Shown here: positions 14,130 to 24,428 of the stretch, one piece after another | Layout: each line of letters begins with the position of its first letter | Position numbering within the stretch: the stretch's first letter is position 1 | Assembly (NCBI RefSeq): GCF_002160915.1 | Contig: NZ_NFLM01000018.1 | Location: 1-51,221 of the forward strand | Direction of reading: 5' to 3' | DNA from: Faecalibacterium sp. An121 | GTDB taxonomy: Bacteria > Bacillota > Clostridia > Oscillospirales > Ruminococcaceae | DNA: 51,221 bases | The notes under the pieces: model-generated | The model's input: the letters and a program-made list of their open reading frames with translations, nothing else | Told to the model about the DNA's origin: nothing | The model's database searches: none | Position numbers and translations under genes: made by a program

Positions 14130-16382
14130 CTAATTTTTCTCCAGGCGCAGCACGGCGGCGGTGATGTCGTCGGGGCGGCCGGAAGCCGCCCGGGCCCGGG
14201 CCGTCTCCACCAGGGTGCGGGCCACCGCGTCGGGCGGGTCTTTGGCGGCGGCGGACAGCTCCAGCTGCTTGAGCACCCAGCCGGGACCGTCCACCAAAAG
14301 CCCGTCGGACACCAACACCGCCAGATCCCCGGAGCCAAGGCGTGCCATCTGGCTTTGACCGTTCACCTCCCCCAGCACGCCCATGGGCAGGCCGGCCTCC
14401 CCCACCGTGCACGCCTTCCCCTCATGTACCAGAAAGCCGGGCGCCGCCCCTGCCTTGTAGATCCGGGCCGTCCCGGTGTACAGGTCCACGCTGAGCAGAT
14501 CCAGAGTCGCGCCCCCTTCCTCCCGGCTGTCCAGGGCCAGGGCCACGTTCACCAGACGGGCGGTCAGCTCGGCGGTAAAGCCCGCCCGCAGCAGCCGCCC
14601 GGTCAGTTCGGCGGCCAGGCTCCCCTCCACCGCCGCCGGGCGTCCCGTGCCCATCCCGTCGCAGAGGATCATCTGGGCGGCGGTGGGGCTGCAGAACTGC
14701 TGCACCGCGTCCCCCGACACCTCCCCCCGGGCCGGGGCGGACGCCCACCCGAACAAAGCCCGCAGGGGCGGTTTTTCGGTGAACAGGAGGGTGGTCACCT
14801 GCCGGCAGCTGAGTTTTTGGGGCGGATCGAAGCTGCGGCGGCACAGCCGGCCCACCTCCCCCGCCAGAGTGGCCAGTTCCTTTTGGCTGAAGCGGGCCCT
14901 GGGCAAAGTGACCGCCGCCCGGGTGCGGCCCAGGCTGTCCAGGGTGACCGAACACTCCACCGGGGACAGCCCCAGCGAGGTGAAGAAATCCGCCACACGC
15001 CCCGACTTATAAGGTTCAGGGCTGCCGGGGCTGGCCAGCTGATCCCCCAGCACCCCCAGCGCCTGGGCCACCGCGCTGTACTGCTCGGTGAGGGCGGCAC
15101 GCATGGCGTCGGTGTGGATGCGGGCCTCCTGCCGGCTCTTGTACAGGGCAAAGGCCCGGGTCATGGCCCCCGACAGGGCCGCCGGATGGATGCACCGGGC
15201 CAGCTGCCCCGGCAGGTCCTGCGGGTCAATCTGCTGGTTCTCCTCCAGAATGGGGCGCAAAGCCTCAAACCCCGCCATGGTGACAGCGTACTCCTCCTGC
15301 CAGCAGGCGTCCCTGCGGCCGCAGTTGGCGCACAGACTGTCATGGGCGGCGTCGATGACCCAGCGGAATCCCTCCTGGCGGCGGGGCAGTCCCTCCCACA
15401 CCTGGTTGACCGTGTCCGCCAGGGAGGCCAGGCTCTCGGCGGCGGTGTTCAGCCGGGCCGCCGCGACAGACAGCCGGGGCCGGGCAGCCTCATCCTGCTC
15501 CGGCTGGGCGGGCTGTGGCAGCAGCCACCGCCGCGGCAGGGCCAGATACGCCCCGGCGCCCACCGCCAGGGCCCCCAGAAATCCAAAGGCGGTCCCAGGG
15601 GGACCCGAGGCCAAAATGCCCGTCAGCGCCCCGCCCCCATACAGGGCCGCGCAGACCAGCCTGTCCCCTTGGGCCAGCAGTCCCAGGGCCGAACCGCAGC
15701 ACAGGCCCACAGCGGCACAGGCCAGAGCGGCATCGGCACAGCACAGCCCCGCCGCCGCAGACCCCGCCAGGGCCAGCAGGGACTGTGCCCCGCCCCGGCA
15801 GGCCAGCACCAGGGTGACCAGCACCCCGGCGGCAAGCCCCAGATTCACCGGGCCCAGGGACAGAGACCCCAGAGCCGCCGCTCCCGTGAAGGCCAGCACC
15901 ATCTGTCCGGGCCCCGGTCCGGCCGCCGGGAACCGGCGCACCAGATACCCCAGCAGCACCCCCAGTACCGCCTCGGCCCCCGCGAACAGCAGGCCGTCCC
16001 CGCCTATGTACATCCGCAGGCAGTAGGCGCTGCCCAGCAGCAGCCCGGCCCCCGCAGCCGCTCCCGCCCAGAAAGACCGGGGCCACAGCCACCGGGCCAC
16101 CACCGCGCCGCCCACGGCGCACAGCAGGCAGACCGCCCGCACCCCCAGCCCACGAGCCAGCAGGGCCAGTACCGCCCCCGCCCCACAGGCCGCAAAACAA
16201 TCCTCGGGCAGGCCCAGCGTCAGAGCCAGGCCCAGCGGGGACAGCTGCCCATACAGCGCCGCCCAGCCCCCTGCCAGCCCGGCGGCCAGCCCGTACAGCT
16301 GCCGCGCCGTCCGGCGCAGTCCCGCCTTGTGCCACAATGTCTGCCGCTCGCCGGCGGCCCAGCCTGTCATGCTTTTTTCCAT
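14130..16382 (-). CDS. spoIIE: stage II sporulation protein E (SpoIIE)
   Basis: This 750-residue protein has the three-part SpoIIE architecture. The N-terminal half (to about residue 295) is very hydrophobic with many membrane spans. A central region contains CANCGRRDACW. The C-terminal PP2C-type serine phosphatase domain carries LCDGMGTGR, VSDGLLVDG and a final DDITAAVL with Asp738-739, the expected metal ligands. In Bacillus, SpoIIE dephosphorylates SpoIIAA in the forespore and so activates sigma-F. The ATG at 16382 follows AGGGGG; an in-frame ATG at 16427 is possible. No sporulation neighbours are present, and I found no convincing Spo0A box upstream. Confidence 0.9.
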   Translation of the reverse strand: MEKSMTGWAAGERQTLWHKAGLRRTARQLYGLAAGLAGGWAALYGQLSPLGLALTLGLPEDCFAACGAGAVLALLARGLGVRAVCLLCAVGGAVVARWLWPRSFWAGAAAGAGLLLGSAYCLRMYIGGDGLLFAGAEAVLGVLLGYLVRRFPAAGPGPGQMVLAFTGAAALGSLSLGPVNLGLAAGVLVTLVLACRGGAQSLLALAGSAAAGLCCADAALACAAVGLCCGSALGLLAQGDRLVCAALYGGGALTGILASGPPGTAFGFLGALAVGAGAYLALPRRWLLPQPAQPEQDEAARPRLSVAAARLNTAAESLASLADTVNQVWEGLPRRQEGFRWVIDAAHDSLCANCGRRDACWQEEYAVTMAGFEALRPILEENQQIDPQDLPGQLARCIHPAALSGAMTRAFALYKSRQEARIHTDAMRAALTEQYSAVAQALGVLGDQLASPGSPEPYKSGRVADFFTSLGLSPVECSVTLDSLGRTRAAVTLPRARFSQKELATLAGEVGRLCRRSFDPPQKLSCRQVTTLLFTEKPPLRALFGWASAPARGEVSGDAVQQFCSPTAAQMILCDGMGTGRPAAVEGSLAAELTGRLLRAGFTAELTARLVNVALALDSREEGGATLDLLSVDLYTGTARIYKAGAAPGFLVHEGKACTVGEAGLPMGVLGEVNGQSQMARLGSGDLAVLVSDGLLVDGPGWVLKQLELSAAAKDPPDAVARTLVETARARAASGRPDDITAAVLRLEKN

Positions 16383-16496
16383 GCTTGCGCCCCCTGTTCC
16401 TTGTTCTAGGATGATGCCTGTGTGCATATCCTAGCAGGGGGGCCGCGCGCAATTTGCCGCTTTTGGCGGTGTCGGCCCAAAGGCCCAAAAGGTTAT

Positions 16497-16552
16497 AAAA
16501 ACACCCCCGCACCGTCCAAAAAAGACCGGATACGGGGGCGTGTTTCTTTTTG
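16497..16552 (-). terminator. gltX terminator
   Basis: A long hairpin (ACACGCCCCCG paired with CGGGGGTGT, with an inner CCG/CGG stem and T-rich loop) followed leftward by T5. It lies 12 bases past the gltX stop and separates gltX from spoIIE. Confidence 0.75.
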
Positions 16553-16563
16553 GGGGGACGCGG

Positions 16564-18036
16564 TTACTGGGCGGCGGACAGACGTCCGATGGCTTCGCGC
16601 AGGCGCTCCACCGTCTTTTCACGGCCCATCATGCAGGCCAGATCCACCCCGCCGCCGGGGGTGCGCTGCTTGCCCGACAGGGCGATGCCCAGCGGGTACA
16701 GCAGCCAGCCGTTCTTGTGCTCCATCCGCTCGGCCAGGGCCTTGCAGGCGTCAAACAGGCCGTCCCGGTCGGCGTAATCGGTGCCCTCGTCGCTGAGCAG
16801 CAGTTCCAGCGCCTGCAGCGCCTCCAGGGCGGATGCAGGGGTAGTCTTCTGCTTCTTGTTGGTGTAAAGGGACAGATCGTAGTCGGGCAGCCGGTCAAAG
16901 AAATCCACCTGCTGGGGGATATCGCTGAGCAGCTCGCAGCGGGGCTGGAGGTTGGCGCACAGCAGATCCCGGTCCACCGGGCAGTGGATGGCCTCGTCCA
17001 GCCAGGGGTCTGCCTTCCGGCGGAACTCCTCGGGGGTCAGGCGGCGGATGTACTCCGCGTTGATGGCCCGCAGCTTGAGGGGATCGAAGATGGCCGGGGA
17101 CTTGGAGATGCCTGCGGGGTCCCAGATCTGCACCAGCTCAGGCAGGGAGTAGATCTCCCGCTCGGCGTACTCCCCTTTGGGGCTCCAGCCCAGCAGGCAG
17201 ATATAGTTCAGGATGGCCTGGGGCAGGCAGCCCTTGGCGATGAGGTCCTGGTAGCTGGCGTCCCCGTTGCGCTTGGACAGCTTGTGCTGGGCGTCCTTCA
17301 TCACCGGAGGGCAGTGGATATACTGGGGGATATCCCAGCCGAACGCCTGGTACAGGAGGTTGTATTTGGGGGTGGAGGACAGGTATTCGCTTCCCCGGAT
17401 CACATGGGTAATGCCCATCAGGTGGTCGTCCACCACGTTGGCAAAGTTGTAGGTGGGCATCCCGTCGCTCTTGATCAGGATCTGGTCATCCATCTCGCTG
17501 TTGTTCACCTCGATGTGGCCATAGACCAGATCGTCAAAGGCGGTGACGCCGGTGCGGGGGATCTTCTGCCGGATGACGTAGGGTTCCCCTGCGGCCAGCC
17601 GCGCCCTGACCTCCTCGGCGGGCAGGTCGCGGCAGCAGCCGTCGTAATGGGTCATCTCTCCCCTGGCCCGCTGCTCGGCGTGGAGGGCGTCCAGCCGCTG
17701 GGGGGTGCAGAAGCAGTAGTAGGCTTTGCCGTCGGCCACCAGCTGTTCGGCATACTGCTTGAACAGGCCCATCCGCTCGCTCTGGACGTAGGGGCCCACC
17801 GGGCCGCCGATGTCGGGGCCCTCGTCCCACACAAGGCCGGCCTCCCGGCAGGTATTGTAGATGATGTCCACCGCGCCGTCCACATAGCGCTCCTGGTCGG
17901 TGTCCTCGATGCGCAGGATGAAGGTGCCGTCCTCATGCTTGGCGGTCAGGTAGGCATACAGCGCCGTGCGCAGATTGCCCACGTGCATATACCCCGTGGG
18001 GGACGGGGCAAAGCGGGTGCGTACTTTCTTTTCCAT
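16564..18036 (-). CDS. gltX: glutamyl-tRNA synthetase
   Basis: This 490-residue class I synthetase charges tRNA with glutamate. The HIGH-type motif is in APSPTGYMHVGNLRTALYAY near the N-terminus, and the KMSKS-type motif is KLSKRNGD. The Cys/His-containing segment YYCFCTPQRLD...CCRDL resembles the zinc-binding subdomain. The ATG at 18036 has AAGGAGAGG upstream and puts the protein start right at the conserved motif; longer in-frame starts are rejected. Whether the enzyme is discriminating or also charges tRNA-Gln cannot be decided here. Confidence 0.95.
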   Translation of the reverse strand: MEKKVRTRFAPSPTGYMHVGNLRTALYAYLTAKHEDGTFILRIEDTDQERYVDGAVDIIYNTCREAGLVWDEGPDIGGPVGPYVQSERMGLFKQYAEQLVADGKAYYCFCTPQRLDALHAEQRARGEMTHYDGCCRDLPAEEVRARLAAGEPYVIRQKIPRTGVTAFDDLVYGHIEVNNSEMDDQILIKSDGMPTYNFANVVDDHLMGITHVIRGSEYLSSTPKYNLLYQAFGWDIPQYIHCPPVMKDAQHKLSKRNGDASYQDLIAKGCLPQAILNYICLLGWSPKGEYAEREIYSLPELVQIWDPAGISKSPAIFDPLKLRAINAEYIRRLTPEEFRRKADPWLDEAIHCPVDRDLLCANLQPRCELLSDIPQQVDFFDRLPDYDLSLYTNKKQKTTPASALEALQALELLLSDEGTDYADRDGLFDACKALAERMEHKNGWLLYPLGIALSGKQRTPGGGVDLACMMGREKTVERLREAIGRLSAAQ

Positions 18037-18106
18037 GAAACCTCTCCTTATCGTCACGTCCCGCGGCCCGGCCGCAAAAAGGACGCTGTGGCAAAATACA
18101 GGTATT

Positions 18107-18135
18107 ATATTACCCACTCTGAAGGGAAATGTCAA
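18107..18135 (-). promoter_or_regulatory. gltX promoter
   Basis: Reading leftward, TTGACA (18130-18135), 17 bases, TAATAT (18107-18112). A perfect TATAAT overlaps it 3 bases further on but would have a 20-base spacer. Confidence 0.65.
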
Positions 18136-18171
18136 TCGGCATCTAACCGCACCGCCCGGCCCGCCCCAAAC

Positions 18172-18203
18172 CAAAAAGCCCCCGCAGCTGTCTGCGGAGG
18201 CTT
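18172..18203 (-). terminator. terminator of the first liv operon
   Basis: GCCTCCGCAG and CTGCGGGGGC pair around ACAG, followed leftward by T5. It lies directly after the livF stop codon. Confidence 0.8.
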
Positions 18204-18209
18204 GCATTT

Positions 18210-18903
18210 TTATTTGGCGTGGGCGCCCAGATAGGCTTTGCGGACCGCCTCGTTGGCCAGCAGTTCCTTGCCGGTGCCCTTCAGGGTGATGCGGCCGGTC
18301 TCCATCACATAGCCCACATCCGCGATCTGCAGGGCCATGTTGGCGTTCTGCTCGATGAGCAGCACGGTGACCCCCTTGCGGTTGATCTCCTTGATGATCT
18401 CAAAAATGCCCTTGACCACCAGCGGCGCCAGGCCCAGGGAGGGCTCGTCCATCATGATCAGCTTGGGGCGGGCCATCAGGGCGCGGCCCACCGCCAGCAT
18501 CTGCTGTTCGCCGCCCGACAGGGTGCCCGCCGCCTGCCAGGAACGCTCTTTCAAACGAGGGAACAGCTCATAGATCCACTCCAGGTCCCCTTCCAGTCTG
18601 TCTTTGCGCAGGTAGGCGCCGATCTTCAGGTTTTCCAGCACGGTCAGGTCGGGGAACACGTGCCGCCCTTCGGGCACCAGCGTCAGGCCTTTCGAGACGA
18701 TCTGGTCGGGAGGCAGGCCGGTCAGGTCCTCGCCCTGGAAATGCACCCGGCCGCTCTTTGCCTTGACCAGCCCCGAGATGGAGCGCAGGGTGGTGGATTT
18801 GCCCGCGCCGTTGGCCCCGATCAGGGTCACGATCTGGCCCTCCTCCACCTTGAAGGAGATCCCCTTGACGGCCTCGATGCCGCCGTAGCTCACATATAAA
18901 TCG

Positions 18904-18917
<14 letters not shown>
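18210..18917 (-). CDS. livF: branched-chain amino-acid ABC transporter ATPase LivF (system 1)
   Basis: This 235-residue ATPase is of the LivF type. Walker A is GANGAGKST, the signature is LSGGEQQMLAVGRAL, Walker B is LIMMDEPSLGLAP, and the switch region is LIEQNANMAL. The short length and the SLGL D-loop separate it from LivG. It is the last gene of livJ-H-M-G-F and overlaps livG by 14 bases. With LivG it forms the ATPase pair of an importer for leucine, isoleucine, valine or related ligands. Confidence 0.93.
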
Positions 18918-19754
<837 letters not shown>

Positions 19755-19758
<4 letters not shown>

Positions 19759-21149
19759 TTGCCAGCCTCCTTCCCTTTGGCCCGGGCAGCCCGGCGCTTC
19801 CAGCTGCGCATCACAGCCGGCAGCTCACGGTCCCCCATGATGCCCCGCCGGAAGAACAGCACCACGATCATGATGATGACCGAGAACACTACCATCCGGA
19901 AACCGTTGCGCAGCAGAGGCAGCTGCAGCGACCGGCTGATGACGAAGTAGACCAGCCAGCCCAGCAGCAGCAGGGCTACGATCCACACCGGCAGTTCCTG
20001 GGTCAGGGTATGGCCCTCCTTTTTGCGGATGGCGCGGATGGCCAGCACCGCCGCCAGGATGACCGCCGCCGCAAACACCGCGATGAAGGCGATCCGTCCG
20101 GGGGATGCCGGCGCGGCGAACACCTGCTCGGAATCCAGAAAGCGGAGCCACCACTCGCTGCACGCCACATACAGGAAGGTGGCGATCACCGAGCCGGACA
20201 CCGAGCCGATGCCGCCGATCACCACGATGAGCAGCAGCTCATAGGTCATGGTGGAGGTGAACACCTTGGCCTGGGCGTTGGCGGCATACATGGCGAACAG
20301 CGCGCCGCCTACCCCCGCAAAGAAGGAGGAGATGCAGAAGGACAGCATCTTGTGCCGGGCCAGGTTGATGCCCATGGCCTCGGCGGCCACCTCGTCCTCC
20401 CGGATGGCCTTGAAGGCGCGCCCATAGGAGGAATTGATCAGCAGCACGATGATGCCGATGCAGACCGCCGCCACCAGCATGGGCACAAAGGCGGACAGGC
20501 GCAGCACCACCTGGCCCGAGGCGTTTTCGATGTTGAAATCCGAAAAGGTGGGGAAACTCTTGAGCATATTGGCGCCGTTGGTGATGGGGCCCAGGGGCTG
20601 CCACTGGAACACCGCGCGCAGGATCTCGGCAAAGCCCAGGGTGGCGATGGCCAGATAGTCGCTCTTGAGGCGCAGCACCGGCAGGCCGATCAGGTAGGCA
20701 AAGACGGCGGCCACCAGGCCCGCCAGCACGATGCCCACCAGCACCCCCAGCACCATGCTGACGGCGCCGCCCACTCCGGTGGTGCCGAACAGCAGCCCGA
20801 AGGTGTCCTGCAGGGAGAACTTGACCGCCGACCCGCCGAACAGGTAGTAGACGGTGTCTTTCTGGTCCACGGGGACGGTGAGGATGGCGTAGGTATAGGC
20901 CCCCAGCAGCATAAAGCCTGCCTGGCCCAGGCTGAACAGGCCGGTGAAGCCGTTCAAAAGGTTCATGGATACCACCACCAGGGAGTAGACCGCCCCTTTC
21001 TTCAGGACGGTGAACAGCTGGCTGGTGGGCAGCAGCACCCGGGGCGCGCCGGGCACCAGGGCGGTGATGTTCTCCAGCAGGATGATCAGGGCCAGAAAGG
21101 CCGCCACCCCCGCCAGAGCGCCCCAGCTGACCGCAGTTTTCTTTTTCAT
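19755..21149 (-). CDS. livM: branched-chain amino-acid ABC transporter permease LivM (system 1), extended
   Basis: This 464-residue permease has the LivM core (LNGFTGLFSLGQAGFMLLGAY, GLPVLRLKSDYLAIATLGF, VVIGGIGSVSGSV). It carries a C-terminal extension of roughly 100 residues with two or three extra hydrophobic segments and a very basic tail (KRRAARAKGKEAGK). The second copy in this window has only 342 residues and no such tail. The ATG at 21149 follows AGGAGG; an in-frame ATG at 21185 would overlap livH and is rejected. Confidence 0.92.
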
Positions 21150-21159
21150 GGGGGCCTCC

Positions 21160-22035
21160 TTATACTTTGTCGGTCGCCTTTTCACCGAACAGGCCGGTCG
21201 GCTTGAAGACGAGGATCACGATGAGCAGCGCGAAGGTGATGGCATCCGAAAAGACGGTGAACTGGGTGCTCTTGACCAGATTTTCGCAGATGCCGATGAG
21301 GAACGCGCCGATGACGGCCCCCGGGATGGAGCCAATGCCCCCGAACACTGCCGCCACAAAGGCTTTCAGGCCCGGCATGGCGCCGGCGGTGGGGGTGATG
21401 GAGGGATAGTTGGTGAAGTAGAGCATCGAGCCCACCGCCGCCAGGGCCGACCCGATGATGAAGGTGGCCGAGATGACCTGGTTGATCTTGATGCCCATCA
21501 GCTCGCTGGTCTCAAAATCCTTGGCCACCGCCCGCATGGCCATGCCCACTTTGGTGCGGTCGATCAGCTGGGTCAGGATCAGCACCAGGGCCAGCACCAG
21601 GAAGGGGGTCAGCAGCACCGCCCACCGGGTGGGGGTGCCCGCAATGGTGATGGTGTCGGACAAAAACGGGATGGTGGGATAGCTCATGGGCTGGCCGCCG
21701 GTGACATAGGTGGCGGTATTTTGCAGCAGGTAGCTGACGCCGATGGCCGAGATCATCACCGACATACGAGGGGCGGTGCGCAGGGGCTTGTAAGCCACCC
21801 GCTCGATGACGAAGCCCAAAGCCACCGTCAGCACCAGCACCAGGGGCAGGGCCAGATACAGAGGCATCCATGTGGCCAGATACACCCCTGCCAGGCCCGC
21901 CACCATAAAGACGTCGCCGTGGGCAAAGTTGATCAGCCGCAGGATCCCATACACCATGGTATAGCCGATGGCGATCAGGGCGTACTGGCCGCCCACCGCT
22001 ATGCCGGACAACAGGATCGAGATAAAGTATTCCAT
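21160..22035 (-). CDS. livH: branched-chain amino-acid ABC transporter permease LivH (system 1)
   Basis: This 291-residue permease shows the LivH hallmarks LLSGIAVGGQYALIAIGYTMVYGILRLINFAHGD at the N-terminus and the coupling segment AVAKDFETSELMGIKINQVI. About eight membrane segments are present. It lies 90 bases after the binding-protein gene and 10 bases before livM. Confidence 0.94.
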   Translation of the reverse strand: MEYFISILLSGIAVGGQYALIAIGYTMVYGILRLINFAHGDVFMVAGLAGVYLATWMPLYLALPLVLVLTVALGFVIERVAYKPLRTAPRMSVMISAIGVSYLLQNTATYVTGGQPMSYPTIPFLSDTITIAGTPTRWAVLLTPFLVLALVLILTQLIDRTKVGMAMRAVAKDFETSELMGIKINQVISATFIIGSALAAVGSMLYFTNYPSITPTAGAMPGLKAFVAAVFGGIGSIPGAVIGAFLIGICENLVKSTQFTVFSDAITFALLIVILVFKPTGLFGEKATDKV

Positions 22036-22125
22036 AAGGTTGCATCCTCCGGGGGCAGTGGTGCAAATGGATTGGCGGGGGCCGCTGGGCTCCCGCCAAA
22101 CCTTGCATACCTGTGTGGTTGGGTG

Positions 22126-23343
22126 TTACTGGGCCACGGTCTGCTGGGTCTCCAGCTCCCATGCGCCGTCGTTGGTGGAGTGCTTGATGTAGGCGGTGTC
22201 GCGGATGGCGTCGCCCACCTCGTCAAAGGCGATGTGGCCGGACACGCCGTCGTACGTGACGCCGGGCAGGGCCGCCTTGACCGCTGCGGGATCGGTGCTG
22301 CCGGCGGCCTTCAGGGCCTCCAGAGCCACATAATAGGCATCGTAGCCCATGGCGGTGACCGCCGCGATGGTGTCGTTGCCGCCGTTGTTGGTCATGGCTT
22401 CGGCGTTCTCGTTGATGTAAGCCTTGATGCCCTCATCGAAAGCCGCGTTGCCGCCCTCCTGATAGAAGGTGGAGACATACAGCTGGATATCGGTGCCCTC
22501 GGCAGCCGCCAGCACCATGTTGTCATCCAGGGTATCCGAGCCCAGGAAGGGGGCTTCGATGCCCAGGGCCGCAGCCTGCTGGATGATCTGGGTAGAGTAG
22601 GCGATGGACACGGGGGTGAAGATGACGTCGGCACCCTCGTTCTTGGCCTGGTTCAGGTAGGTGCTGAAGTCGGAGTTGTTGGTGGGGAAAGACGCGGTGA
22701 CCACCGTGCCGCCCGCGGCCTCAAAGGCCTGGGTGAAGTAGGCGATCAGGCCCTGGTCGTACTCGTTGCCGGTCTCGCCCAGGCAGTAGGCCACTTTGGC
22801 GTCAAACTTGTCCTTGGCAAAGTTGGCCAGCACCGTGCCCTGGAAGGGGTCCAGGAAACAGATGCGGAAGTAGTAGTCGTTGCCTGCGGTGACGTTGGGG
22901 TTGGTGCAGGTGACGCCCACGGCGGCCAGGCCCGCGTCGTCAAACACGGGGCCGCCCGCGATCGAAACGCCCGAACCATAGCTGCCCAGCACCAGGGACA
23001 CGCCCTGGCTGACCAGCTCGGCGGCGGCGGAAGGGGCCTTGTCGGTGGAAGAACCGTTGTCGGCGTAGACCAGCTCGACCTGGTAGGTCTCGCCGCCGAT
23101 CTCAACGGTGGGGGTCTCAGCGTTGGCGTACTGCATGCCCAGCATCTCTTTTTTGCCGCCCGAGGCAGAGTCGCCGGTGGAGGGCTCAAAGACGCCGATC
23201 TTGACCACCTTGTCCCCCGAAGCGGTGCTGCCTGCGGCCGTGCTGCCGGCAGTCGCGGTCGTGGACGAGGAGCCGCAGCCCCCCAGCATGGCGGCGCACA
23301 GAGCGGCCGCCGAGGCCAGCGCTACAAAGCGTTTGGATTTCAT
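22126..23343 (-). CDS. livJ: branched-chain amino-acid binding lipoprotein (system 1)
   Basis: This 405-residue type I periplasmic-binding protein (LivJ/LivK/LeuBP family) has a Sec/SPII signal with lipobox LGGC, the lipidated Cys being residue 23. A Ser/Thr/Ala-rich linker follows. The mature part has KIGVFEPSTGDSASGGKKE, SYGSGVSIAGGPVFDDAGLAAVG and a normal two-domain length. The signal has no twin-arginine motif, unlike the paralogue at 35313. It is first in the operon. The leader has a stable hairpin (23366-23397) directly before the ribosome site GAGGGAGG. Confidence 0.92.
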   Translation of the reverse strand: MKSKRFVALASAAALCAAMLGGCGSSSTTATAGSTAAGSTASGDKVVKIGVFEPSTGDSASGGKKEMLGMQYANAETPTVEIGGETYQVELVYADNGSSTDKAPSAAAELVSQGVSLVLGSYGSGVSIAGGPVFDDAGLAAVGVTCTNPNVTAGNDYYFRICFLDPFQGTVLANFAKDKFDAKVAYCLGETGNEYDQGLIAYFTQAFEAAGGTVVTASFPTNNSDFSTYLNQAKNEGADVIFTPVSIAYSTQIIQQAAALGIEAPFLGSDTLDDNMVLAAAEGTDIQLYVSTFYQEGGNAAFDEGIKAYINENAEAMTNNGGNDTIAAVTAMGYDAYYVALEALKAAGSTDPAAVKAALPGVTYDGVSGHIAFDEVGDAIRDTAYIKHSTNDGAWELETQQTVAQ

Positions 23344-23365
23344 AATGTTTCCTCCCTCTTGTCTG

Positions 23366-23397
23366 GCGCCGCTGCCCGTACAGACCCGCAGCGGCGC
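23366..23397 (-). other. stable 5'-leader hairpin of liv operon 1
   Basis: A perfect 10-bp stem (GCGCCGCTGC 23366-23375 with GCAGCGGCGC 23388-23397) ends about 10 bases before the ribosome site. No U-run follows, so it is not a terminator. It could affect translation or mRNA stability. Confidence 0.6.
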
Positions 23398-23464
23398 TTT
23401 TGCGTGTTCCCGGCAGAGCCGGTGTCCGTATCAAGAATACAGGTGTTCTTGCTGCGATATCACT

Positions 23465-23492
23465 ATTATAAACATCCTGTGAAAAAAAGCAA
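23465..23492 (-). promoter_or_regulatory. main promoter of liv operon 1
   Basis: Reading leftward, TTGCTT (23487-23492), 16 bases, TATAAT (23465-23470). The leader is about 115 bases. Confidence 0.65.
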
Positions 23493-23607
23493 GTGCAAAT
23501 ATCCACAGAATATGCATCCCATCCGATGGGATTTCTGAGTAAAACAGGCAAAACCTGTGCGCAAAAGACCGACTTTTACACAAAAGTGTATTTTCAGCAA
23601 GGACACA

Positions 23608-23653
23608 CAGCAGCAAAAAAGAGGCCCGGCCCCTTTTTGCGGGGGCCAGACCT
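23608..23653 (-). terminator. terminator with no gene directly upstream
   Basis: A strong hairpin (GAGGTCTGGCCCC paired with GGGGCCGGGCCTC) is followed leftward by T6. It lies between the promoter at 23672-23699 and the liv promoter, so it closes a transcript of only about 55-60 bases, or shields liv operon 1 from upstream transcription. The interval 23344-23838 otherwise holds promoters and AT-rich DNA only. Confidence 0.75.
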
Positions 23654-23671
23654 CTCTGTCTGCGTGATTTT

Positions 23672-23699
23672 ATTTTACACGTTTTGACCAAAAATGCAA
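23672..23699 (-). promoter_or_regulatory. upstream leftward promoter
   Basis: TTGCAT (23694-23699), 16 bases, TAAAAT (23672-23677), reading leftward straight into the terminator hairpin at 23608-23653. Confidence 0.5.
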
Positions 23700-23776
23700 G
23701 CCCATTTTTGAATGATTGAAAGTTTTTCAGTTTTGTGTCCTCACTTGCGAAAGATATGCACCCATGCGCACTCCTC

Positions 23777-23805
23777 TGGACAACCGCAGCGCAAGGGGTT
23801 ATACT
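23777..23805 (+). promoter_or_regulatory. promoter of the GNAT gene
   Basis: TGGACA (23777-23782), 17 bases, TATACT (23800-23805). The leader is about 27 bases and includes AAAAAGGAG. Confidence 0.65.
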
Positions 23806-23838
23806 TCAATCATATAAAGATAAAAAGGAGTAAAATAC

Positions 23839-24357
23839 ATGATACGCCCAGCAACGCCCGATGATATACAAAATATATCGAATATTTATGCATCCATACA
23901 CAGCGAGGAGGAGGCCGGGCGCACCACCACCGGCTGGGTGCGCGGGATCTACCCCACCCCGGATACCGCCCGGGACGCCCTGGCCCGCGGGGAGCTGTTC
24001 GTGGCGGAGGAAAGCGGCGCCGTGGTGGGAGCGGCCATCCTCAACCAGCGGCAGGTGGACGTGTATGCCGGGGCGCCCTGGCGCTGGCAGGCCCCCGACA
24101 GCCAGGTGATGGTGCTGCACACGCTGGTGATCGACCCTGCCGCCAAGGGCCGCGGCTATGGCCGGGCCTTCGTGGCCTATTACGAGGCCTGGGCCAGAGC
24201 CCACAGCTGCACCTGCCTGCGAATGGACACCAATGCCCGCAACCTGCCCGCCCGGGCCTTGTACCGCCGCCTGGGCTATACCGAAGCGGCCATCGTCCCC
24301 TGCACCTTCAACGGGCTGGAGGGGGTACAGCTGGTCCTGCTGGAAAAGCACCTGTGA
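23839..24357 (+). CDS. GNAT family N-acetyltransferase
   Basis: This 172-residue acetyltransferase has the GNAT fold pattern: an N-terminal IRPATPDDIQNI strand-helix, then MVLHTLVIDPAAKGRGYGRAFV, whose KGRGYG is the acetyl-CoA pyrophosphate loop, then RLGYTEAAIV near the end. It is cytoplasmic. The acceptor could be a small amine or a protein N-terminus and cannot be told from sequence. The gene stands alone with its own promoter and shares a terminator with lysS. Confidence 0.9.
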   Translation: MIRPATPDDIQNISNIYASIHSEEEAGRTTTGWVRGIYPTPDTARDALARGELFVAEESGAVVGAAILNQRQVDVYAGAPWRWQAPDSQVMVLHTLVIDPAAKGRGYGRAFVAYYEAWARAHSCTCLRMDTNARNLPARALYRRLGYTEAAIVPCTFNGLEGVQLVLLEKHL

Positions 24358-24362
24358 ACGCC

Positions 24363-24401
24363 AAAAGGCCCCGCCTTCCCTAGCGAAGGGCGGGGCCTTT
24401 T
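24363..24401. terminator. bidirectional terminator between GNAT gene and lysS
   Basis: AAAAGGCCCCGCC (24363-24375) pairs perfectly with GGCGGGGCCTTTT (24389-24401). It serves both convergent genes. Confidence 0.85.
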
Positions 24402-24428
24402 CGTTCAGTTTTACGCTGGCATGCCGGC

